This document shows, piece by piece, positions 42,145 to 51,034 of a stretch of DNA of 64,000 nt. The notes under the pieces are model-generated. The model worked only from the letters and a program-made list of their open reading frames with translations, ran no database searches and was not told the DNA's origin. Within the stretch, counting starts at the first letter, position 1. Every line of letters starts with the position of its first letter. Made by a program: the position numbers and the translations under genes. Location: positions 1 through 64,000 of the forward strand of contig CAZQLD010000005.1 of assembly GCA_964594115.1 (NCBI GenBank), read 5' to 3'. The DNA comes from MFWN01 sp964594115. Lineage in GTDB: Archaea > Nanobdellota > Nanobdellia > Pacearchaeales > GW2011-AR1.

Positions 42145-43674
42145 TTATAATAAGCCAAAACTCTTCAAAACAGCAGCAGGGTTTTTGTAATATGCATTTA
42201 TAGTTTTCTGAACATCGTCAAATTCAAATATTTTTCTTTTGTATAACTCATAGATAAGCCTTGTTCTTCTTGAAAACTCTTCCATTAATTCTTCTTTTGT
42301 TAAACCATATCTGTGAGCTATTTTATCAAATACTTTGCTCTCTTTTTTGGAATAAAATTTATCATTTCTTGGATCCCATATAAATGGGATATTTGTTAAA
42401 GCAATACCATCTGGATTTACATTAACAATCTCCACAATTTCTCTTAATCTTCTTGTTTGTTGTTTTTTTACAATAGCATGTGACATAATGCATACGGCAT
42501 CTAATGTATTGACTAGTGTTGGTGAAAGATCTATTGGGGGGGTCTCTAGTCTTTTTATCACACTATCTACAGAATCTGCATGTATTGTAGATAAAGACGA
42601 ATGCCCAGAAGCCATCCCTTGAAACAATACAAAAGCCTCCTTACCTCTTACTTCCCCAACAATAACATAATCTGGATTTTGCCTGAAAGAGTTTTTTAAT
42701 AAAGAGAATAAATCAACTTCTCCAAGTTTGCCCATACCTATTGCTGTTCTTGCAACACTTGGAAGCCAGTTTTCCCTGGATAAATTAAGCTCTCTTGTAT
42801 CTTCAATGCTTACCACCCTGGCTGATGGGGGAATGAAGAAAGCAATGGCATTTAGAAGTGTAGTTTTTCCACTGGCTGTTCCTCCGGTAATCAGAACATT
42901 GCATTTATACTGCATAAGAAGCCATAAATAAGCAAGCATTTCTGGGCTGAGTGTATTTAAGGATATTAACTGGACAGGGGTCCATGGTATTCTGGTGAAT
43001 TTTCTTATTGTAAATGTTGGCCCCCTACTTGTAATATCTTTAGTATAAGTTGCATTAATTCTGCTTCCGTCAGGCAAACTTCCATCAAGTAAGGGATTAG
43101 CATAGCTTATATACTTACCACATCTCTGAGCAAGTTTTTCAACAAAACTTGCAAGATACTCTATGTCCTTATAAATTATGTTTGTTCTCAAATTTCTATA
43201 CAATCTATGCACAATATATATTGGGGTGTTTGTACCATTACATTCAATATCTTCAATAAAATAATCTCTGGTTAGAGGCTCAATTTCATTTAATCCCATA
43301 AAATCTCTGAAAAAATAATAAAACATCTTTTTGTAGGACTCCTCAGAAACCTTTAAGTCAAGTTCAGATATCAAAAGCCTTGCAGTTTTATCTATATATT
43401 CTATAAGTGCTTTCTTAGTTTTTTCAACAAGCACATTTATGTTTATCACTTCTCTCATGGCATCTTCTATTATTCTCAATAATTCTCTTTCTTGATCATT
43501 AAGAAGAGGCTCCTCTAAATCATAAATTAATTCAGAACATTTAGGGTCAAAAAATATATGTGCAGATGCATAAGGTGATATCAACATATACCTTACATCT
43601 ATTTGTGCTTTATCATCTGGTCTTGGCAGAGCCGGGATATTCGGAGATAAATCAATCACAATTTTATCTGTCAT
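42145..43674 (-). CDS. Type IV pilus/secretion assembly ATPase (FlaI/TadA type)
   Basis: 509 residues. Walker A GGTASGKT (264-271), Asp box EDTREL, Walker B VGEVRGKEA and His box GHSSLSTIHAD define the secretion ATPase superfamily. N-terminal ~130 residues form a regulatory domain. TATA ATATTTATAAATG at 43763 precedes it. It powers assembly of the pilins encoded in the cluster. Confidence 0.92.
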   Translation of the reverse strand: MTDKIVIDLSPNIPALPRPDDKAQIDVRYMLISPYASAHIFFDPKCSELIYDLEEPLLNDQERELLRIIEDAMREVININVLVEKTKKALIEYIDKTARLLISELDLKVSEESYKKMFYYFFRDFMGLNEIEPLTRDYFIEDIECNGTNTPIYIVHRLYRNLRTNIIYKDIEYLASFVEKLAQRCGKYISYANPLLDGSLPDGSRINATYTKDITSRGPTFTIRKFTRIPWTPVQLISLNTLSPEMLAYLWLLMQYKCNVLITGGTASGKTTLLNAIAFFIPPSARVVSIEDTRELNLSRENWLPSVARTAIGMGKLGEVDLFSLLKNSFRQNPDYVIVGEVRGKEAFVLFQGMASGHSSLSTIHADSVDSVIKRLETPPIDLSPTLVNTLDAVCIMSHAIVKKQQTRRLREIVEIVNVNPDGIALTNIPFIWDPRNDKFYSKKESKVFDKIAHRYGLTKEELMEEFSRRTRLIYELYKRKIFEFDDVQKTINAYYKNPAAVLKSFGLL

Positions 43675-43787
43675 TTTCCTATTTTTTTAAATTTTTCCTC
43701 TCTCTTTCAAACTTAGTTCTTTTCTTTCCTGAGTTTCTTTTCTTTCCAAGAAAAGAAAGCTACATTTATAAATATTTCCCATTTTGT

Positions 43788-44345
43788 TTAAGAAATTTCC
43801 CCAATTATTATTTGAATCTGTCCTGCTGAACTTCCATTATTCTCTACAAATAATTTATAAGGAATAGTAGCCGGATACAGTGTTTTTTTCACTTCACCAC
43901 TACTATAAATTAAATTTATATCATCATATGTTAGTGTCATGGTTATATCATACCTCCTGCCGTTTTCCCCTGTCTTTATTTTTATTTCTCCTTGTTCAAT
44001 TTCTTCGCCAGGTTCACTATATTTTAATCTGCTTTCCTCAAGAACATAGGTTATGTTATTTTCTAAACTATCTATACTAAAACTTCCTTTTTTAATCCTT
44101 AACTCAGAAATGATTCTTCTATTTCCTGCCCCTGCATCTCGGGTTTCTTTTATTTTTTCATCAAGATTATTTAAGACAGTTAGTGTTTGTTCAATAATTA
44201 ATTCATCTTTATACCTATCTATTGCTGGCGTTACTATTGCTATAATAATTCCAATAATAACTAGCCCTATCAGAGTATAAATTGCTGTTTCAACCCATAC
44301 CTGTCCTATTTTTGCTTTAGCTTTTAAAAACGTTTCTTTTGCCAT
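43788..44345 (-). CDS. Pilin-like protein
   Basis: 185 residues. Basic start then KAKIGQVWVETAIYTLIGLVIIGIIIAIVTPAI, a hydrophobic helix of the pilin type, with a beta-rich C-terminal domain. It lies between the ATPase and the pilin at 44366, 20 bp from the latter. Confidence 0.75.
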   Translation of the reverse strand: MAKETFLKAKAKIGQVWVETAIYTLIGLVIIGIIIAIVTPAIDRYKDELIIEQTLTVLNNLDEKIKETRDAGAGNRRIISELRIKKGSFSIDSLENNITYVLEESRLKYSEPGEEIEQGEIKIKTGENGRRYDITMTLTYDDINLIYSSGEVKKTLYPATIPYKLFVENNGSSAGQIQIIIGEIS

Positions 44346-44365
44346 CTTTTTTAGTTATTTATATT

Positions 44366-44878
44366 TTAACACTGTTCAATATATGCTTCATCTACAGGGT
44401 CACATCTTTTTCCGCCTTTTACAACAGGAGAAATTGTAACATATGAAATCTCACTAAAAGAAGTTGTTAAAGAATATGTTCTCTCTTCTCCAAGTCTTGG
44501 CAGTTCAAGTTGTTTATTTCCATTCAGCATCGTGACATTAGTAACTTTCCCTTCTTGTATCTCAAATAATTGATTTGCTCCTTCTCCATGTACAGAAATT
44601 ACAAATCTGATTATTTCTGCTTTTTTTGGTCCTCTTTGTACAGTGATATTAACAATCTTAGGGGTGCTACCTGAGTAACATGTATACCCTGACTGTGTAT
44701 CTATTTTTAACTGGTCAATAGTCTTAAAGCACTCTCCTCCTTCACCTATAGATTCTTTAACAAGAGGAATCACTACACTGGATATCAACATCGCTGCAAA
44801 AATCGCTATTAATATCAGTAAGATGGTTGCTATTATCGGCGAAATACCTTTTTTATTTTTCATCATTTTAAGTATCAT
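44366..44878 (-). CDS. Pilin-like protein (archaeal KKGISP type)
   Basis: 170 residues. MMKNKKGISPIIATILLILIAIFAAMLISSV is the archaeal prepilin signal (basic, KKG, Ser-Pro-Ile, helix) of DUF1628-like pilins, then a beta domain with C-terminal cysteines. The ATG at 44878 overlaps the upstream pilin stop (ATGA); ATGs at 44866/44863 are alternatives. Confidence 0.8.
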   Translation of the reverse strand: MILKMMKNKKGISPIIATILLILIAIFAAMLISSVVIPLVKESIGEGGECFKTIDQLKIDTQSGYTCYSGSTPKIVNITVQRGPKKAEIIRFVISVHGEGANQLFEIQEGKVTNVTMLNGNKQLELPRLGEERTYSLTTSFSEISYVTISPVVKGGKRCDPVDEAYIEQC

Positions 44879-45330
44879 CTTATCTGGATTTCTACCCCTG
44901 TCTCTTCAGGGCAAGTGTATTTTTTATCCACATTTCCTGCTCTTCCTAGCAAGACAGGAATTATTGTAATGCTTTCAGTTGTAGCATCAATTGAAATAGA
45001 TTCATTTTTATAACTTCCAGCATTCATGTCTATCATTCTTTCTTCAATCTTAGATGTGCCAGGCATTTGCTGTTTAATATTTATTTCATAGATGCCCACA
45101 TTTCCAGTATTTGACAATAAAAGCATATTTCCATTTAAGCTTGCTTCAAACTTAACTTCCTGACAGGCGGTTTCAATTGGCACTTTTTTCCCTAATACAT
45201 CTTTTTCTATTGTTTCTTGAATAAAGCTGCTTGCCCATAAAAATATAATGATTGCTAAAAGCATAACTATTCCAATTAATAATGCTGTTGAAACTACAGG
45301 AGAAACTCCTTTCTTACATCTCTTTTTCAT
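44875..45330 (-). CDS. Pilin-like protein (archaeal KKGVSP type)
   Basis: 151 residues. KKGVSPVVSTALLIGIVMLLAIIIF is the prepilin signal and helix; the rest is a small beta-rich domain with two Cys. Coupled to the next pilin by the ATGA overlap; the previous pilin is 42 bp upstream. Confidence 0.8.
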   Translation of the reverse strand: MKKRCKKGVSPVVSTALLIGIVMLLAIIIFLWASSFIQETIEKDVLGKKVPIETACQEVKFEASLNGNMLLLSNTGNVGIYEINIKQQMPGTSKIEERMIDMNAGSYKNESISIDATTESITIIPVLLGRAGNVDKKYTCPEETGVEIQIR

Positions 45331-45371
45331 TTTCTTACTTTTACTTATTATTCTCTATTTAAATATTTTTC

Positions 45372-45893
45372 TTAACAGTTCACTTCTTGACTTATTGTAG
45401 ATTCACATAAAATACTCTGGTTTTCGTGAATCTGGATAGGGATTATCCCTACTTTCTCAAGAGTGCCTAATCCAGCATATGAGAAATTGTAAACTTGAGA
45501 AGCATCAGGTGCAAGAGGACTTGGGAATTTATACGTACCTGGTACAGCTAACTCCTGCACATTACTGTTATCAACAAGTTTTAGATTAAACCAAGCATCC
45601 TGGCTCTTGTTAGCTGTTCCTTTTATAATACTGCCATCAATATTAAAGCGTCCCTTGTTTCTCAATGTTAATTCTATTATTTTAGCTCCTGAAAAACACT
45701 TATATTCTTGAAGTATAAGAGAGACTCCTTCTGGACACTCTTCAATATCTTCTGCTCCTCCTGCTATAAATTTAAGCCAGGTATAAACCCCTAAAGCTAA
45801 AGCAAGAGCTATAACAACCAACAAGACATAAGATAGGATTAAACTTACTCCTTTTTTTGTTTTTTTATTTATTTTTGATATGTTTCTTTTCAT
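45372..45893 (-). CDS. Pilin-like protein
   Basis: 173 residues. Longer basic start, then KKGVSLILSYVLLVVIALALALGVY, prepilin signal and helix. The C-terminal domain has Cys pairs. It is close to its neighbours (5-bp gap to the upstream gene), in the pilin run. Confidence 0.8.
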   Translation of the reverse strand: MKRNISKINKKTKKGVSLILSYVLLVVIALALALGVYTWLKFIAGGAEDIEECPEGVSLILQEYKCFSGAKIIELTLRNKGRFNIDGSIIKGTANKSQDAWFNLKLVDNSNVQELAVPGTYKFPSPLAPDASQVYNFSYAGLGTLEKVGIIPIQIHENQSILCESTISQEVNC

Positions 45894-45898
45894 TTTTA

Positions 45899-46483
45899 TT
45901 ATATTGGATTCCCAGCAATATATGTTTCATCAGTCTTATTTTTAGTTAGGACAAAGAAGAAATTTTCTCCTTCTTGAAGATTAAAATCATATTTTGTTCC
46001 TAATAACTTAACTGTAACCTGGGTTCCTGGAGGATCAAAAGACGTCTTGTTCTCTACATATTTGTTTTTTCCTGAAAGTGTGAAACTGGAAGGTCCATAA
46101 TCAACACTAATTGTGCCAGTATTTTCAGTTGTGTAACTTGAGGTTGTTATATTATCTTCATTTCCATAAACAAAAACAAGTTCACTACCTCTTTCTTTTT
46201 CTTCAGTATAATAAATAAAATACTCGCTTGTGAAATTTCTGATTATTTTGGGTATCTCTATGTCAGTATAGATTCCATAATCCACAACTCTTGTTCCTTC
46301 TTCACTTAGCTCCTCGCTTAAATCATAAAATCTCACTGGTTTTTTTCTTGTGCTTATATAATTTACCAATCCGGATAACCCAACAAGAATCATAACTATT
46401 ATTATTGCAGCTATGAGATAAAATTGGGCCTTTCTGTTTTTTTCTAATAAATTTCCTTCTAAAAATTTGCCTCTTTTTTCCAT
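45899..46483 (-). CDS. Pilin-like protein
   Basis: 194 residues. Basic start then NRKAQFYLIAAIIIVMILVGLSGLVNYI, a hydrophobic helix following a pilin-like start, and a beta-rich domain. First gene of the pilin run; the SRP RNA lies ~40 bp upstream on the same strand. Confidence 0.75.
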   Translation of the reverse strand: MEKRGKFLEGNLLEKNRKAQFYLIAAIIIVMILVGLSGLVNYISTRKKPVRFYDLSEELSEEGTRVVDYGIYTDIEIPKIIRNFTSEYFIYYTEEKERGSELVFVYGNEDNITTSSYTTENTGTISVDYGPSSFTLSGKNKYVENKTSFDPPGTQVTVKLLGTKYDFNLQEGENFFFVLTKNKTDETYIAGNPI

Positions 46484-46522
46484 ATCAAAAATAATAGAAT
46501 TAATAGTATATAAAACTTACCT

Positions 46523-46830
46523 TGCAATTCAGACTCAGGGGTTGCTCTGGGTTTTGATACTTTAGAATACAGACTCGAGGGTCTGCTCCATACTTCCTAA
46601 GAAGCTACCTCGGTACATCCTCAGCTTTGCTACCCTACAAGCACCTTGTTTCTTGTTTAGGGCTGCTCCGGTCAAGGTCTGACCCATTTTGCAAGAGCAA
46701 GATCAAGCAGGACAAAGCCTCAACGTTTGTATTGAGACTTCCTAACAAACATGTCACTCGCCCTCTTGCAGCTTGCCTAAAGCCCACTGACAAATGGCGC
46801 AGGGCTAGCGCGCCAGCCTAGTCTGCATTT
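46523..46830 (-). ncRNA. ffs: Signal recognition particle RNA (7S)
   Basis: About 300 nt of GC-rich, structured sequence. The ends pair (CAGACT at the 5' end with AGTCTG at the 3' end), as in archaeal helix 1. Helix 8 has GGTCAG...CCGGAGCAGCC; its loop reads TTGACC instead of the usual GGAA-type loop. A helix-6-like hairpin is at 46716-46740. A TATA-like CTTAAATACC (46847-46857) is well placed. SRP RNA scaffolds SRP54/SRP19 for membrane targeting. Ends are approximate. Confidence 0.8.
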
Positions 46831-46890
46831 TGACTAAGCTAAAAAGGTATTTAAGTTTATTGGAGAATATTAAAGGAGGGTTTGATAAAG

Positions 46891-46904
46891 GGAACTTTGG
46901 TTCC
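46891..46904 (-). terminator. Hairpin downstream of tRNA-Leu
   Basis: GGAAC and GTTCC pair across a 4-nt loop, 9 bp after the tRNA 3' end, followed on the minus strand by CTTTAT. It could end the tRNA transcript or guide processing. Short, so tentative. Confidence 0.4.
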
Positions 46905-46913
46905 TCTTATAAA

Positions 46914-46997
46914 TGCGGGGGGAAGGATTCGAACTTTCGTAGGCACTAAGCCACAGGATCTTAAGTCCTGCCCGTTTGACCACTCCGGCACCCCCGC
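46914..46997 (-). tRNA. tRNA-Leu (UAA anticodon)
   Basis: The minus strand folds into a tRNA with GCGGGGG acceptor, long variable arm typical of Leu, anticodon loop CTTAAGA (anticodon UAA), and GTTCGAATC T-loop. CCA is not encoded. TATA-like TTTTTATAG sits ~40 bp upstream. No intron is seen. Confidence 0.95.
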
Positions 46998-47087
46998 ATA
47001 CCTAAATAATAAATTTACACTATAAAAATCTTATGAGAAAAGATTTTTATACCCTTTCACCCTTTTATATAAAACTTTGCACAAAAA

Positions 47088-47648
47088 ATGGGGTTTAAAG
47101 AAACACTAGGAGCTTTAGTCAGTAGTTTAGAAGAGATGATTGATATAGTTCTGATATTAGGGATTCTGGTTTTAATAATAGTCATTTTAAAGATTATAGA
47201 AAAAGAACTCAAGGCAAGACTTGAATTAAGAAGAAAAGACAGAAATATTTTCTATAGAAAAGAATTGAAAATGTTAAGCAAATCAAAAGAAGAGCCAGAA
47301 CAAATGCTTGACAGAATTAATGATTTAGGCAGGGATTTTTTTAAAGAAGCTTTTGGCTTTTCTTATAATATTGAATATTTAGGATTAGTAGGGAAATTCA
47401 GAAAAATAGGGAAAAAAGAATGCATAAGTTTTTGCAGATTAATTTCTGAACTTAATTATTCAGGAGAGCAGATAAGAAGAGATAAGATTAATGTTTTAAT
47501 AAATATGCTGCAAAAGATAATCGAAAAAAACAAAATCATATCAGAAGAAGAAAAAAAGATATTAGAAAGAAGAAGACTAAAAAATCAGAAAAAACAAGAG
47601 AAAAAGAAATCCTTCTGGAGAAGAAAAAAGCAAGAAACCAAGAAATAA
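47088..47648 (+). CDS. Membrane-anchored coiled-coil protein, unknown
   Basis: 186 residues. One membrane segment (about 17-37) near the N-terminus precedes a long charged helical cytoplasmic region ending in KKKSFWRRKKQ. No recognised domain. It sits between tRNA-Leu (divergent) and the vWA module (convergent). Function unknown. Confidence 0.6.
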   Translation: MGFKETLGALVSSLEEMIDIVLILGILVLIIVILKIIEKELKARLELRRKDRNIFYRKELKMLSKSKEEPEQMLDRINDLGRDFFKEAFGFSYNIEYLGLVGKFRKIGKKECISFCRLISELNYSGEQIRRDKINVLINMLQKIIEKNKIISEEEKKILERRRLKNQKKQEKKKSFWRRKKQETKK

Positions 47649-47701
47649 GAGTTAAGCACAAGTTTTAGCTAATAATAATTTTTTAAATTACGAAATTATG
47701 T

Positions 47702-48622
47702 TTAGGGCAATAGTTTAAATCTTGAATTTGTTAAGACATATTCGATAATAAAAATAATTATTGCAGCAAAGAGCAGATATTTAGACAAGGCAATAGGGAC
47801 TTTTCTTTTTGTAAGTTTTAGTGCCTTATCAAACGAGTCTAAAAGAGCATCTCTGTCTCTTGCCTTAAAGAATATTCCTTCAGTATTATAAGCAAGAGCT
47901 TTTAAAGGCTCATCATCCATCTTTGATATACCATAGCTTGTTATTCCTCCTTCTTCTGTGCCTATGGCAATTGTGTTTATAATAACATCATGATCATTTG
48001 CATAAACTATTGCATCATCTATTTCTCCGATAGTTATCTGCCCGTCACTTAATAAAATAATTGCTCGGCCTTCTCCGCCCCTTAACAGATTTGTTGATGT
48101 AATAACAGCCTCATATATGTCTGTTCCTTCAATTGAACTTTGCTCAATATTATTTATTGCCTCCTTCAGTTCTTCTTTGTTTTTCGTTAAGTCCTTATGA
48201 ATAAAAGAGTGCCCGGAAAACGCGACAATTCCTATTTCTGTACTTTGTGGGGCAATATCAATAAAGTTTTTTGATAATTCTTTTGAAGCATCTAGTCTGT
48301 TTGGGAATATGTCCTGCGCTTCCATACTCCTTGAAGTATCTATTGCTAAGATAAATGAGAATGCACTTGCATCCTCTAACCTATGCAAAGTCAAGCCGGA
48401 AATTGCTAAAATAAGAAGAGTTACTATAAGAATAGTTAAAATAGTTGTCACAATATTTCTTGAAAAAAATCCTATCCCCCTAACTCTTGCTATTGCTTCA
48501 AAATTCGCAAATCTCAGCGCCTTTTTCTTTGTATTTTTTAATGTCAAAAGATAAATAAAGATAATTAATGGAAGTGCAAATAAGAGCATAAGATATCTCG
48601 GGTTTGTGAATGTGAAGTACAT
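47702..48622 (-). CDS. vWA-domain membrane protein (BatA/BatB-like)
   Basis: 306 residues from the ATG at 48622, right after the DUF58 gene. Two N-terminal membrane segments, a vWA domain with MIDAS motif DTSRS, later LLSDG and GTDIYEA, and a C-terminal membrane segment. Together with MoxR and DUF58 it forms the three-gene module often found with envelope or metal-loading functions. Confidence 0.85.
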   Translation of the reverse strand: MYFTFTNPRYLMLLFALPLIIFIYLLTLKNTKKKALRFANFEAIARVRGIGFFSRNIVTTILTILIVTLLILAISGLTLHRLEDASAFSFILAIDTSRSMEAQDIFPNRLDASKELSKNFIDIAPQSTEIGIVAFSGHSFIHKDLTKNKEELKEAINNIEQSSIEGTDIYEAVITSTNLLRGGEGRAIILLSDGQITIGEIDDAIVYANDHDVIINTIAIGTEEGGITSYGISKMDDEPLKALAYNTEGIFFKARDRDALLDSFDKALKLTKRKVPIALSKYLLFAAIIIFIIEYVLTNSRFKLLP

Positions 48623-48623
48623 T

Positions 48624-49529
48624 TTATTTTTTTGGAACAATAAATTTTCTTTTTTCTATTCTCTCTTTTAAAAATTGCGCAAGATATGGGGCAAAAGATT
48701 TATCTGTTGTTAAACTTAAAAGATCTATGTCAGCATCTATAAAAATTTTCTTAACTAAATTTTCCTGTTCAAGAGTATTTTTCTCGTATACTTTTTTTAC
48801 AACCTTAGGGTCTATAATTAACTGTTTTTTAGTTGCAGGATCTTCAATAATCACTTCTCCTTTGATATCAGGAAGTGTTTTATCCAAAGGGTCTTTTACC
48901 ATAATAGCTATAGTTTCAAATCTATTTGAAAAAAAAGTTAATGCTTTTGAGTCGTCTTTTCCCAGCCTGATAAAATCAGAGATAAGGATTACGGCATTAA
49001 TTGAGTCATCAAGATACTCTAATAAAAAGTCCAGTGTTTTGCTGATTTCTGAAACCCCCCCATACAATGAGGCATTAGATAAATCATCTACAAATATATC
49101 AAATTGCTTTTTACTTCTCTTTGGCATTAAGGTCTTTATTGCCTCATCACTAAAGAGTACGAATCCAATTTTGTCACCATAGTTCATAATAACTTGTGCA
49201 AGAGCTGCAGAGAGTTCTGCTGTATACTCACACTTTAATTTTTCTGTTGAGCCAAAAAGCATATTATCACTTATATCTATAACAAACATAATATTCAAAT
49301 CTCTTTCTTCTACATATTGTTTAACAAGAAGTTTATTTGCTTTTGTACTTGCTTTCCAGTCTATATCTTTAGCATCATCATCAGGATAAAACTCTCTATA
49401 GCTATCAAACTCTAATCCTTTACCCCTAAAAATGATTTTATATATAATCTTTTTTACTAAAAATTCCCTCATATATGCTTCAAATTCACTTACAGCCCCG
49501 GCAATATCTAAATTTAGTTTTCTTTCCAT
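48624..49529 (-). CDS. DUF58 protein (vWA-like)
   Basis: 301 residues. DUF58 signature REFYPDDDAKDIDWKASTKANKLLVKQY, then DISDNM (degenerate metal site) and DFIRLG. It partners with MoxR ATPases. Its stop is one base before the vWA gene's ATG. Confidence 0.88.
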   Translation of the reverse strand: MERKLNLDIAGAVSEFEAYMREFLVKKIIYKIIFRGKGLEFDSYREFYPDDDAKDIDWKASTKANKLLVKQYVEERDLNIMFVIDISDNMLFGSTEKLKCEYTAELSAALAQVIMNYGDKIGFVLFSDEAIKTLMPKRSKKQFDIFVDDLSNASLYGGVSEISKTLDFLLEYLDDSINAVILISDFIRLGKDDSKALTFFSNRFETIAIMVKDPLDKTLPDIKGEVIIEDPATKKQLIIDPKVVKKVYEKNTLEQENLVKKIFIDADIDLLSLTTDKSFAPYLAQFLKERIEKRKFIVPKK

Positions 49530-49542
49530 TTTGAATCTAAGA

Positions 49543-50937
49543 TTAAGGAACCTTAATCTGTTCTAAAATTTCATCAATTATTTTGTCTGAATCTATGCCT
49601 TCAACCCTTGATTTATAGGATAATAGGAGTCTGTGTCTTAGTACCTCATGGACTACATCCTTAACATCTTTTGGTACAACAAAATTTCTGCCTTGTGTTA
49701 ATGCTCTTGCTTTGCTTGCTATAAATAAGGCAATAGAAGCTCTTGGGCTAGCTCCCCATTCAATATACTCTCCGTGTGCAAACTCCCTAGTTCTTGTCAA
49801 CTCAACAATACTTAAAATATATCTTTTTATTTTCTTACTTAAATAAATCTCCTTAGTTAATTTTTGCATTTCCAGTATTTTTTCAGGGTTGGTGATAGGT
49901 TTGAGGTCAAAAGTCTCAAATTTTTTAAGCGTGACATTCCTTTCCATTATCTCATTTTCTTTGCTTATTTCAGGATATCCCATAATTGATTTAAAGAGGA
50001 ATCTGTCTATTTGTGCCTCAGGTAAAGTATAAACTCCGCTTGTTTCAAGAGGATTTTCAGTGGCCATAACAAAAAATGGCAGGGGCAACTTAAACGTGGT
50101 TTTGCCTATTGTAACCTGCTTTTCCTGCATAGCTTCAATTAGAGCTGACTGTGTTTTAGGAGGTGCACGATTAATCTCATCTGCTATTATAAAATTTGCA
50201 AAAATTGGCCCTTTAACTATTTCAAATCCTTTTTTTGGGGTATAAGTAGTTAATCCAATAATATCTGTTGGTAACAAATCTACTGTGAACTGAATTCTTT
50301 TTGACTGGCAACCGCTTACTGCAGCAAGAGCCTTTATTGCAAGGGTTTTTGCTATTCCTGGAACCCCCTCAAGCAAGACATGACCGTCACAAAGAATGCC
50401 CCTAATCAGGCTGTCTATGATTTTTTCTTGCCCAATTACTACTTTTCCAATCTCCATTTTCATTTTTATTATAATCTCAGCACACTTTTTTATTTTTTCT
50501 AAGTCTGGTTTTACTACTTTTTCTGCTTCCTCTTTCCTCTTTTTCTCTGCTTCTTCCTTTCTCCTTTCTAAGTCTTTAGCTCTCTTTTCTGCTTCTTCCT
50601 TTCTCCTCTTCTCAGCCTCCTTTTTTCTCATAGCTAACTCTTTCATCTTCATCACTGCCTCTCTTCTTCTCTTTTCTAATTCTTTCTGTTCTCCTAGCTC
50701 TTTCCTTTTTTCTCTTGCTTTTTTTATTAATTCTTTTTTTATTGCTTCAGTTTGAGGAATCTTACTAGTCTTAGGAGCTTTTTTCAATCCAAGCTCGGCT
50801 GATGCTTCTTCAAAAGCTTTTTCAGAATAACCTGATTTAATAACTTTCTTTTTTAAATTTGCAATTCCATATTGTTTATGGTACTTTTTCAAATAATTCA
50901 AAACAACTTTTTTTTCTAATTCTTCAATTTCCACCAT
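49543..50937 (-). CDS. MoxR-family AAA+ ATPase with N-terminal coiled-coil extension
   Basis: 464 residues. Residues 1-50 resemble the small helical module of the 136-residue protein at 15475; 60-140 are Lys/Glu-rich coiled coil; the MoxR domain follows with Walker A GVPGIAKT (191-198), Walker B IIADEINRAPPKTQ (D253/E254), MATENP (N295). MoxR proteins act as chaperones for vWA partners. It heads the module with DUF58 and vWA genes. Confidence 0.92.
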   Translation of the reverse strand: MVEIEELEKKVVLNYLKKYHKQYGIANLKKKVIKSGYSEKAFEEASAELGLKKAPKTSKIPQTEAIKKELIKKAREKRKELGEQKELEKRRREAVMKMKELAMRKKEAEKRRKEEAEKRAKDLERRKEEAEKKRKEEAEKVVKPDLEKIKKCAEIIIKMKMEIGKVVIGQEKIIDSLIRGILCDGHVLLEGVPGIAKTLAIKALAAVSGCQSKRIQFTVDLLPTDIIGLTTYTPKKGFEIVKGPIFANFIIADEINRAPPKTQSALIEAMQEKQVTIGKTTFKLPLPFFVMATENPLETSGVYTLPEAQIDRFLFKSIMGYPEISKENEIMERNVTLKKFETFDLKPITNPEKILEMQKLTKEIYLSKKIKRYILSIVELTRTREFAHGEYIEWGASPRASIALFIASKARALTQGRNFVVPKDVKDVVHEVLRHRLLLSYKSRVEGIDSDKIIDEILEQIKVP

Positions 50938-51034
50938 CTTTTTATGCTAAATATAACCTCTTTTTATTTTGATTCTTTACTATATGCTTAAGGTGTTTTA
51001 TATTCTTAAACTTTTCTTTTGATAGTTTTGTAAT

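Noticed and set aside
46627..46821. 64-residue plus-strand ORF
   Set aside because: It lies inside the SRP RNA on the opposite strand; the sequence is explained by the RNA structure and has no coding features.
46523..46830. RNase P RNA as identity of the structured RNA
   Set aside because: The helix 8 motif with GGAGCAG and terminal pairing match SRP RNA; the conserved RNase P core motifs were not found.
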